Positions 1-8,721 of a stretch of 64,000 nucleotides of DNA are shown piece by piece. The position numbers were made by a program, and so were the translations under genes. The notes under the pieces are model-generated. The model saw only the letters and a list, made by a program, of their open reading frames with translations. It was not told where the DNA came from and made no database searches. The stretch is from Antrodiella citrinella. Taxonomy: Eukaryota > Basidiomycota > Agaricomycetes > Polyporales > Steccherinaceae. The DNA lies in the NCBI GenBank assembly GCA_004802725.1, contig SGPM01000005.1:186001-250000 (forward strand). The letters are read 5' to 3'. The number at the start of each line of letters is the position of its first letter. Position 1 is the stretch's first letter.

Positions 1-1177
1 CTGGATATGCCGCGCCAAGAGTTCAAGCTCTCCGACGTTCCGTGAGAGCCAAGATGGGGATGGTGGAAGCGGGGTTCCAGAGATAGAGAAACGAGATAGT
101 GTCTCTGCAGGTGATGCGGCAAGCTCGCTTGGGTGTACAAACTGGTACCTTACCAAGGGTAGATGGGTAGGTGGTGGTGGTGCAAGGTCTGGAGAATGCG
201 GAGGAGGTTGCGGGGCTTCAGGTTCTTGGATGTGAAGTGGATTCCTCCCCTCGTCAATGAGGTCTGCGAGAGGTGTGGTGTCAAAAGAAAGCTCTGGAAG
301 AAACTGCGTTGAGGAGGCCTCGCGGTTTAGGGAAGGTGGTACTTCCGGACTCGGAAGGATCTGGCAGACTTCTGGCGCTGGATTACGAGATGAGAACAAG
401 CTTCCTCTCGTAAGTGTTCTGAGGCGCCTCAGAGATCTACGGAAAGGTTTAGAGACAATATCGGAGCCGACAGCAGAGGGCGCGGTGAGGGAGGTTGGTG
501 TTGCGATCCGGGAATGTGGAGGGGACGGTGCGATATGATTAGGATCGACGACAACCTCTCGAGCTTCCGAAATAGACGATACTGCAGGAAAGTGAGGGAA
601 AGATCCTGTTCTGCGTTATTTAAAGGGAAATTAGAACATAGACTCGCGCAGATGACCGTCAACAAACACACCTTGCTCGCTGGTATGAAGAGAAATGTCG
701 GTCAAGAGCCACTGACGTTAGTGAGTGTTTGACCTCGTCGACGGCTTCGGACGAGGGTGGCGAGACGACTTGCTGCGGTCGTGATGGTTTCCTCGAGAAG
801 CTTCTGATACGAGAAAGGGAGGAGCGGGAGCGAGTAAGGAACGAACGATTATTCTCTGTCATTTCAATCAGACTCCATCCTCTTCGCAAGAGAGGGCATC
901 ACTCACCACTACTCGACGGCGATGTGTCCGGCCAAGCGATCTGAAGACGGTATTGTGCGGCTGCTTCCAAGAGATCGTGGGGGTCGACCTCTAGTAAGTC
1001 GTCTTCACAAAACGAAAGCCTCTCCGAGGAGTCGAAAGATGCTTGTCTCTTGGCGAAACTGGGACGTACAAACGCAGTTCCAGTGGGTGCAGAAGCTGTG
1101 GTAGACGTGCGCAGCCTCCGAAAGCCTGGGAAACCTGGGACAAGTCTCGACTGAAAGCGATGGCTAGATGAGTTCAT
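1..1177 (-). CDS. Hypothetical Ser/Pro-rich protein, partial (runs off left edge)
   Basis: I do not recognise this gene. A single frame runs on the minus strand through three exons: 1177-907, 855-672 and 610-1, the last continuing beyond the window. Both introns (906-856 and 671-611) have GTGAGT/GTGTGT donors and CAG acceptors and keep the frame. The product is rich in Ser, Pro and Arg, with no visible membrane segment or known domain, and looks largely disordered; stretches such as RRSLRRLR suggest basic patches. The start is the first ATG in frame. A GTATGT...CTAG pair just upstream (about 1235-1165) could be an intron that moves the true start, so the N-terminus is uncertain. Codon use and splice sites resemble the neighbours. 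Coding status is fairly secure; function is unknown. Confidence 0.5.
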
Positions 1178-2295
1178 GATCAATCAGACAGAGGGTTTGG
1201 GGTATGTGGAAGAGTGGGTGTAAGGACGATGGACATACCTCAGACTGCGCTGGTAGATGAAGGTGGCGTCGAGGTGTGCGTGTTATGCCTGCTGGTATCC
1301 GCGAGTCGATAGAATGGACAGAGATTATCGAGCTAGAACAAGCAGATGAGACCTCGTGTATGGAACAGCAAGGAGAAGGGAAGGACTTCGTGAAATAACA
1401 AAGTGGTAGGAGAAGATGAGGCGCGGGCTGTAGCTGGAGGGTCGGCTGATTTCAACGGATCAATCTACAGATCTTACGCTAGCCGACCTGAGCTACATTA
1501 CGGTACACCTCTTGTACGCCTCTGCTTCAAGTTGCTCTCCAACCATACTCATTGTCAAAATTTACCCAGTATCGTGTCTGAGTCTTCAACATGGGACATT
1601 CGATTTGAGAAGAACGCTTCCACATGTTTGAGGTCTAGGATTCATGATAGGTGGGTTCGCATTCCAGAACTTCAACAACCTGCGAGAGCTGATCTTGTCC
1701 TCGTTGTAGGTGTCACGACCGAGAAGTAGACCTTACAGACTCTAAATATGAACGTTACAACGATCAGCACGATCGACGCGGCCCGTTTTGCTTCCGTTTG
1801 TGGGGTAACCCCGAGGACGGTCTTGTCATGGTCAGTAATTTGAATGTACAACTCATGCAGCCCGTTTTGCGAGGGTCGTTGTCACTTTGTACGCCTCTAC
1901 TGAGCGCCTTTACAGACACAGTCACCAATTCTCACAGGTGTGATCATCATGGGACAGCAGGTCAGGTTCCAGAGAGGGATTTTGAGGGATTGGGGGATCA
2001 CAGTGAGTCATCATCCACAACCCTTGGGAACTTCCAGGAATGGAACACGCCACGGCCTAGTGCAAGGCCGGTGTGTTTTCAGGCTCCAGCGGGGTATTGC
2101 TTGCGAAGCACGTGAACAATGTTCAGCCCTCGCATCACAGGCCTACCAGCAACTCGGTAATAGGTGGTCATAGGTAGGCAGAAGCCGTTTTCTTCACGGG
2201 AAACAATTCAATTCATATGTTCTCACTTTGAAAGACTCCATGCGAATGGGTATAAAGCGCGTCCTCACAAAGCTCGTTCGTAAGTCGACGCAATA
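1178..2295. other. Intergenic region, no gene seen
   Basis: About 1.1 kb between the divergent hypothetical gene and P450-1. It has only short open frames without recognisable protein content or coherent splice sites. It should hold both promoters. Confidence 0.5.
2251..2257 (+). promoter_or_regulatory. TATA-box-like element of P450-1
   Basis: TATAAAG lies 45 bp upstream of the P450-1 ATG, a plausible distance for a core promoter with a short 5' leader. Position and motif are seen; function is inferred. Confidence 0.45.
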
Positions 2296-4393
2296 ATGTT
2301 CTCTACCCTCGACGTCCTCGTCTGTATCTGTGCACTTACTTCTTTCTTTTGGCTATTCATTCAGCGCATCGCTCGCTCGAGCTTGAGGTTCAGGTGCCGT
2401 GAGATTCCGGGTCCAGCAGGCTTACCGCTCATCGGAAATCTGTGGGATATACCTACCGATTTCCCATGGCTCGTTTACAAGAGGATGTCGAACATTCATG
2501 GTACGCAGAAGGTCGCATACAAAACATCCCGAGAATATTGAAGTCATTTATCTTCACAGACTCGGATATTATTCGCCTGAATGCCCTAGGTAACAATATA
2601 GTGGTCATCAACACCATAGACATTGCAATGGACCTCTTCGAAAAGCGGTCCTCGCTGTATTCAGACCGGTTAGTATCGTTGCGGCAACGGTCACCATCAT
2701 ATCTAACTCTCAATGTCAGTCCGCCCATGGTCATGTTGACTGAGCTGTAAGCACTTCATACCAAAATTACGGCTACAGATGGTCGGACAATTCACTCATC
2801 TACTCAAAGAGTGGGGGCATGGTGGGGTATCGCCTTCAGACGGTACGGCACTGGTTGGCGAGACACTCGGAAGGCCTTTCATCTCGAATTCCATCCGTCC
2901 GCGGTGAAGCGTTTCCGGCCTGTTGAAGAACAATCGACGAGGGAATTCCTGCAGAACCTTCTCGTCGACCCGGCTGACTTCATGGTCCATATACGACAGT
3001 GAGTCAAATTGATGCGTGCTGACGTGACCCATCGACATTTTCGTGCAGCTTAGCAGGGACCACCATCATGAAAGTGAGCTTCGGCATCGACGTGAAGCCC
3101 CGAGACGACCCCTTCATCGAAATCGGCGAACGTGCGATTGAAGCGGTGTCAGCAACGGGGAATGCTGGTGTATACATGGTCGACATGTTCCCACTATGTG
3201 GGTATTTCGTGAGTTCTGCCAGTGCGGAGCAGGCACTCATAGATCGTAGTGAAGCACATACCTTCATGGTTTCCTGGTGCACGATTTAAACGAGATGCTG
3301 CAGTATGGAGAAAGCTTGTCGACGCTATGTACCACACGCCGTACCAAATATTCAGAGAGCGATGGGTGACCGTTCACTTTTCTCATGCTTCGTACAGTTT
3401 CTGACTCTAGCACAGGGGGATGGCTGGGCGACGGATTCTGCAGCGGCATCACTCATGGAAAAGGTGGACGGAATCACTCAAGATCCAGTATATGCTGAGG
3501 AAGTCATGAAATCGGCATTGGGGTCAATGTATGCGGCAGGTGCTGATACGGTATGCGAACAGCTTGATCAAGATTGCACGTTCTCATGACTGAGGTAGAC
3601 CGTTTCTGCGACGAGCTCGTTCTTCCTAGCCATGGTGCTTTACCCGGAAGTCCAAAAGAAGGCCCAACGGGAGGTGGACAAAGTACTAGGAGGAACTCGT
3701 CTTCCGACCTTCTCTGATATATCTTCAATCCCGTACGTCGACGCGGTCGTGAGAGAAATGCTGCGCTGGAATCCTGTTCTGCCACTTAGTGAGCTTCAGA
3801 GCGTCGCGTCAGATTTTAACTGTACATACTAAAATTAACCGAAGGTGTGCCCCACCGTCTCGTGGCAGACGATGTATACAATGGTTATTTCATCCCGAAA
3901 GGCTCAGTGGTGGTAGGAAACTCTTGGTACCTAATTTTTCCAAACCCGTTTGTGCTTGTCTTGACTTCCAATTTGTTAGGGCGATGTTGCACGACGAAGC
4001 CATGTATCCAGAGCCTCACAAGTTCGATCCAGACCGACACCTCAAAGATGGCAAGATTAATCCAGCAGTGCGCGACCCGTCAGCCATGGCATTCGGATTT
4101 GGACGCAGAATATGCCCTGGTCGGTACATGGCGAGAGAGTCGATGTGGCTGACCGTGGCGTCGGTCCTCGCGACCATGGACATCGGTATGGCTATTGGTG
4201 AGGATGGGCGACCGATCGTGCCGGATGAGACGTATAGGCAAGGGATGTTGTGGTGAGTCTACACAATCTTCGAGGGGTTACGCGTTCTGATACTGATTAG
4301 GTGTATGTTAGCTTCCCGAAACCTTTCCGGTGCACGATTGTCCCTCGATCGAAAGAGCACGAAGACCTCATTCTTACATCTGGAACCCTCTGA
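2296..4393 (+). CDS. Cytochrome P450 monooxygenase (P450-1)
   Basis: Eleven exons (2296-2500, 2560-2668, 2720-2746, 2810-2998, 3049-3197, 3250-3365, 3416-3550, 3599-3788, 3845-3926, 3980-4252, 4312-4393) give an intact 518-residue protein. It has an N-terminal membrane anchor (about residues 3-22), a Pro-rich hinge (IPGPAGLPLIGN), the I-helix GADTT, the ExxR motif in VREMLRW, and the haem-binding FGFGRRICPG with its axial Cys. It should be an ER-bound haem-thiolate monooxygenase that uses NADPH-P450 reductase. The architecture resembles the large Agaricomycete families near CYP64/O-methylsterigmatocystin oxidoreductase, but the substrate cannot be told. Exon 3 is only 27 nt. The fourth exon uses an AAAG acceptor (ending at 2809) rather than the nearer CTACAG, because only that choice restores the conserved frame. 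A TATA-like element lies 45 bp upstream. Confidence 0.93.
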
Positions 4394-4845
4394 TCGCGTG
4401 ACACGTCATGTTCGTACGTTGTACGGACTCGATGATAACAAGTGTCATGAAACCACCTTTGCAATGTTAGACACCACATACGTTGAGCATGATGAACGGA
4501 GCCTGCATCCTCCACATGTCTTTCACGTCGTCGGCATCATACTGGCCCTCGGTCCAGGTGTGGGCGAAGTGCTGCCGCTCAAAGTCTTGTCCAGACGGAC
4601 CTACATCTCGTTCGGGCGTACGACGAGACAGTAAGATGCGAGTGTGAGTAGGGAAATCCAACTGACCTCTCTTACGAATGCGTTCTTCTTTCAATCTCCG
4701 ATCGAAACCCTCTGATCGTGCGACGTACAGTTTACAGACTCAACGATAACAGGAGCACAGCATACGATAACCAGAATGAAGAGACAGATAGGACATGAAA
4801 CATGAGAACGACCTAGTCTCGTTCCCAGCCGTTCTGACGAGGTCC
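4394..4845. other. P450-1 downstream region with partial repeat and coding-like shred
   Basis: No complete gene. The last coding bases of P450-1 and the DNA just after them (about 4384-4441) are echoed at about 4702-4758: both begin AACCCTCTGATCG and end near GATAACA, which suggests an old partial duplication. On the minus strand, about 4694-4459 has an open stretch with protein-like composition (for example FERQHFAHTWTEGQYD), but it has no start, partner exon or family I can name. It may be a gene relic. Confidence 0.35.
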
Positions 4846-5613
4846 TCTGCACGCAACAATGAACAACTATTCAGGAACTTTTGATAAGGATTCGCGCTCC
4901 GCCCGGATACCCCCGCCACGCATAATCCAAGAGGCAAGAGGTGTTAGATCCCTCGATCTTGTACATGATTCTCGCGAGTGATACTATGTGTGATATCCTG
5001 ACCCACCCCCCCAAATTGGGACGACGGCAAAGCGGGGTGGCAGCAGACGGCAGAGAGAAATTCGAACGCCGCTGTCGATAACATTGTAGCTACACTAACC
5101 GCGATGGGCGGTACGACCCCACTAAACCTTGCTAAAAATATCGAATATGGTATACCTCTCGCATACATATCAAATGAGTGTCAGAACTTGAATTGTGCTT
5201 ATACTGTAGTATGCTCATTGTCCGAAACATACTAGATCCTGTTTCCTCATGCAGGCACAATAAGTGCTTGATATGTTGGGGCAAGGTTTAGTGGGGTCGT
5301 ACCTCCCACATCGCCTTCAGTTCGGGTGAGGTTTAGTGGAGGTCGTACCTCCCATCGCGGTTAGTGTAGCTACAATGTTATCGACAGCGGCGTTCGAATT
5401 TCTCTCTGCCGTCTGCTGCTGCCCCGCTTTGCCGTCGTCCCAATTTGGGGGGGGGTCAAGATATCACACATAGTATCACTCGCGAGAATCATGTACAAGA
5501 TCGAGGGATCTAACACCTCTTGCCTCTTGGATTATGCGTGGCGGGGGTATCCGGGCGGAGCGCGAATCCTTATCAAAAGTTCCTGAATAGTTGTTCATTG
5601 TGTTGCGTGCAGA
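4846..5613. repeat. Long foldback element, arms about 280 bp
   Basis: The segment at 4846-5129 is repeated almost perfectly in inverted orientation at about 5329-5613. Both arms begin at their outer end with TCTGCACGCAAC. They differ by only a few substitutions and small indels, so the inverted duplication is recent or maintained. The spacer (about 200 bp) also folds in part: ACATATCA at about 5165 faces TGATATGT at about 5271. Part of the inner arm end is duplicated again at 5283-5328. No transposase reading frame is present. A non-autonomous transposon or foldback element is the likeliest identity; I saw no clear target duplication. Confidence 0.8.
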
Positions 5614-5639
5614 CAAGGCATGCAGGGGCTAATTAAACA

Positions 5640-5798
5640 TGGTGCGAAAGAAACTTATAAGTTTTATTTTTACACACACGTGATCTCGGGCTTACTATAT
5701 ATGGTAAGACCAAGGCGGTTTCGTGTCATATTGAGAATAACATGTCTCTGGCGCTAGCCTTTCACACCGTGTAAAAACCGGCTCTGCATGCCGTGAGA
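5640..5798 (-). repeat. Dispersed repeat, copy A
   Basis: About 135-155 bp here match, in reverse complement, the sequence at about 19988-20128. Shared islands include GTAAAAATAAAAC, ACATGTTATTCTCAATAT and CGGTTTTTAC. The copies are clearly diverged, with indels. The segment lies between the foldback element and the MITE and contains no reading frame, so it is probably part of an old repeat or transposon end. Confidence 0.65.
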
Positions 5799-5928
5799 GC
5801 TCTTGAACAGGTACGCGGTAGGTAAGGGAATATCCGAGGCTAGAGAACGACCTCGAGAGCAAGAAAGTGGCACATCGGAAAAGACAACAAGAAAAATGAG
5901 CAATCCATAAGTCCATCACAGATCAATA

Positions 5929-6531
5929 GGGCTGCTCAGCGCTTAGCACTTGCAAGTCGCCAGAGTAAATGAGAAGTAAATTAGTGGTGGCGCGGATGAG
6001 CAGTGCGGCCGCTGATGGAGGCCGATGAGAGGTCCAGAACCTGAAGTCGAGAAACCTTTTCTGCAAGTAAACCCTAGACTCTACATATAATAATATTAGG
6101 GTTAGCATTCTGGGTTCGAAATAACAAAATTGTAGCTACACTACACTGAACCTCACCCAAACTGAAGGCAATGTGGGAGGTACGACCCCACTAGACCTAG
6201 CTCAAAAATATTGTGAACTACGAGTCAGAAACTGAGGAACACCTCTTGCATCCTTATGAAATGAATGTCGGAACTTGAATTGTGCTTATGCTACGCATCA
6301 CTGTAGTACGCTCACCGTCCGAAACATACTATATTGGACCGTAGGTTCGGCGAGACCTATGAGTCGTCAAGTGGACGTTTTGACCAATCAGAAGCCGTCG
6401 TTGGCTCGTTGAGAATGATGGATCTGCCTTTCTTGGGAAAAATACGGCCGCACTGCTCATCCGCGCCACCACTAATTTACTTCTCATTTACTCTGGCGAC
6501 TTGCAAGTGCTTCGACATTTTTGAGCAGCCC
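5929..6531. mobile_element. 603-bp MITE with 83-87 bp terminal inverted repeats
   Basis: Terminal inverted repeats of 83 bp (5929-6011) and 87 bp (6445-6531) begin GGGCTGCTCA and are nearly identical apart from a small indel near the tip. The element is flanked by TA on both sides (5927-5928 and 6532-6533), as in Tc1/mariner-type insertion at TA. It has no transposase frame, so it is non-autonomous. Its interior (about 6131-6335) contains a diverged copy of the inner arm and spacer of the neighbouring foldback element, including the GGTACGACCCCACTA motif, so the two repeats share ancestry. The right terminus supplies the last base of the stop codon of the Lnt-like gene. Confidence 0.8.
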
Positions 6532-8378
6532 TAATCGTGTAACAACGGACGCTCTTCGTCGTTCTTGGGAGCACCTCCCAAGCGCGTCACTCTGCCCAAC
6601 ACACCCAGCAACGATCTAAACATCCCCACTCCTATCCTCCTATTCGCCACAATCTCCACGATCCATCCTAACCCAAGGGCACCCCACACCGACACGAGCG
6701 CCGTAAACTGACCACTCGCGATGAAAGCCGAACGCCGTTCATCGAAGGGCCACTGAAGGCCAACAGTGCTCGTCCACGAGCCCTGCCCGACCTGCAAGAT
6801 CTCCTCGTGTCCTCTCGACGCGACACCGCTTACACCGCCCGGACCGCCGTCGCACCACACGACGACGCTCCCCGCTTCCTTCGCGCGGGCTTTCGCCTGC
6901 TCCCACATCGCGTTCCCGATCCCGAGGTGCCATGTCCTCGCGGGAGCCAGTATGATTGCAGGTCGAGACTCCAACTGAGTGAAGGACGAGGAGGACGCAA
7001 AGTCGAAGCAGATAGAGGCTGTGATGGGTATGGGGCGTGTGTAGTTGGGAGCAGGTGCCCAGTCTGTCTTGTTCCATGACTTGGGAGCGCGAAGTTCGAG
7101 TGTGTAGATCGAGGGTTCCTCATTGCCGGGAGTGAGTGAGAACGACTCGGCAACTATGAAAGGAGAAGCGGTGGTCAAAAATTAGCTCGAGTTCCAGTGA
7201 GATGCAGACTGACTAGGCACAAGATTCCTCTTGTAATATTCCATAACCGGAGGACCCTTATATGCTAGCAAGGCAAACCCATTGCGTGTCATGGCAGGAT
7301 AATCGAGACCATATTCCCTTCGAGCAGGTGTATAGTCAATAAAGCTGACACCGACATATCTATCTCTCCCAAGAGCCTGCTGAATGCGGTCGAAAGCAGC
7401 CTGCTTCTCTTCAGGTGAAGCGAAGCGAACAGCGCCTTCTGGCCACAAAACGATTGGCGCCGCGCTTGTCAGGGTCTGGGTTTCGTGAATGTAGTCCTGC
7501 AGAGTTGGATTTCCTCTGATCTTGCCTGTAGTACGACTTGCTGGTAGCGCACATCCGACGGTGAAGGATGTGGTATCGGAGGACTGTGGAGGAAGCGGCG
7601 AAGAGGGAAGGACATAAGAGGGAATTGCTAACAGAATGAGAATTACCGCAAGAGACCAAAGGCTGTGGCTCCTCGAAAGGAAATTCTTGGGTGTTCCATT
7701 CGGGATGTCTCGGGTGTTTCCGGACGGCAGGTCTTCATCGGGCACCTCGAGGAGTAGGTCTTGCGCGTGGGACTCGAGTTCTTGCTGGTCGACTGCGACA
7801 AGCCAGTCTCCCAATATCTCAGAGAACACGACCGCCCACGCGGCAGTCACCCAGTCGATCCCCCATTGACCGAACACCTCTCGCGTCCAGCCGTACGCGC
7901 CTACGCCGAGCACTGGGCTCCAATTCGCGAGATGGCCCAAAGGACTAACACGCGACATGAAGCCCCATGTCGTGGCCCAGATGGCAGGGAAGATGGTGAT
8001 CCTACTCCAGGGGGAGTTGACTGCGCGCGTTGCGTAGTGAGAGACAAAGAGTGCAATGAATGCGATGGAGGAAGTAAAGACTGAGAGAAGACTAAGGATG
8101 AGGAGAGATGTTGTCGGAGAGGACAGAGCTGCCAAAGTAGGTGCGAGTTGGGTCGCACCTGCGGCAAGGGAGACGAGAAGAATTTGTCCGACCTGTGAAG
8201 GCTTTTTGTCGGTACGAGGCAGGGCGACCCATGTCCATACTCGAAGAGAGGTGACCAGGCTGATAATAGGGATGAAACCAGGAGTGGAGGTCAATGCGAA
8301 GAGTGCAAGGATCGGACACACAGTGAGGAAAGTAGCGGTAGGGTTTGCGACGACGACGGCTCGAACGTCTCGAGCCAT
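6531..8378 (-). CDS. Apolipoprotein N-acyltransferase (Lnt)-like membrane protein
   Basis: Two exons (8378-7214, 7153-6531) encode 595 residues. The N-terminal ~190 residues form a set of membrane helices and another helix lies near 240-260; a carbon-nitrogen hydrolase (nitrilase-superfamily) domain follows. This is the order seen in bacterial Lnt. The catalytic triad is visible: Glu314 in LWPEGA, Lys383 in YYKRNLVP and Cys437 in ITASICFDF. Bacterial Lnt transfers an acyl chain to the N-terminal Cys of lipoproteins. Fungi lack that substrate class, so the acceptor is unknown. A hydrophobic segment near 540-560 may add a C-terminal helix. The intron donor is GTCAGT. The stop TAG is formed by the TA target site plus the first G of the adjacent MITE. 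The gene is divergent from the acyl-CoA ligase 343 bp away. Confidence 0.85.
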
Positions 8379-8721
8379 GGCTGTTCAGATAGAGAGTGGT
8401 GGACTGGGGGGAAAGTGCTGAGACGCCGCAGGGCTGCATAGACGCCCACGTTTCTCGGTACGGTCCGGTCGGAGGATGAAATACTGATGGCACCGACTAC
8501 GGAACCAGGTACTAGTAGAAGTTGCCTGGTATGTGTGTATGTCTTCCACACACAATGTCTGATTCACGCCCACGTGTAGAAAAACGTCATTCCGATTACC
8601 AGCTGTGCGAGTTCCATTCATTCGTCCGATCGTTCCGTCCCGCAGATCCAAGTATTGGCGTTAAATAGTTCCCACTGACCACTCTCGTTTACTTCCCCCC
8701 TCTCTTCGTCCCCCAAGAGCC
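8379..8721. promoter_or_regulatory. Divergent promoter region between Lnt-like gene and acyl-CoA ligase
   Basis: 343 bp separate the two start codons. No TATA box was recognised; a pyrimidine-rich stretch (about 8690-8710) precedes the ligase ATG. Shared regulation is possible but only inferred from spacing. Confidence 0.4.

Noticed and set aside
4459..4694. Minus-strand coding-like stretch with FERQHFAHTWTEG
   Set aside because: It reads like protein, but no start, splice partner or family was found; kept only as a note in the intergenic entry.
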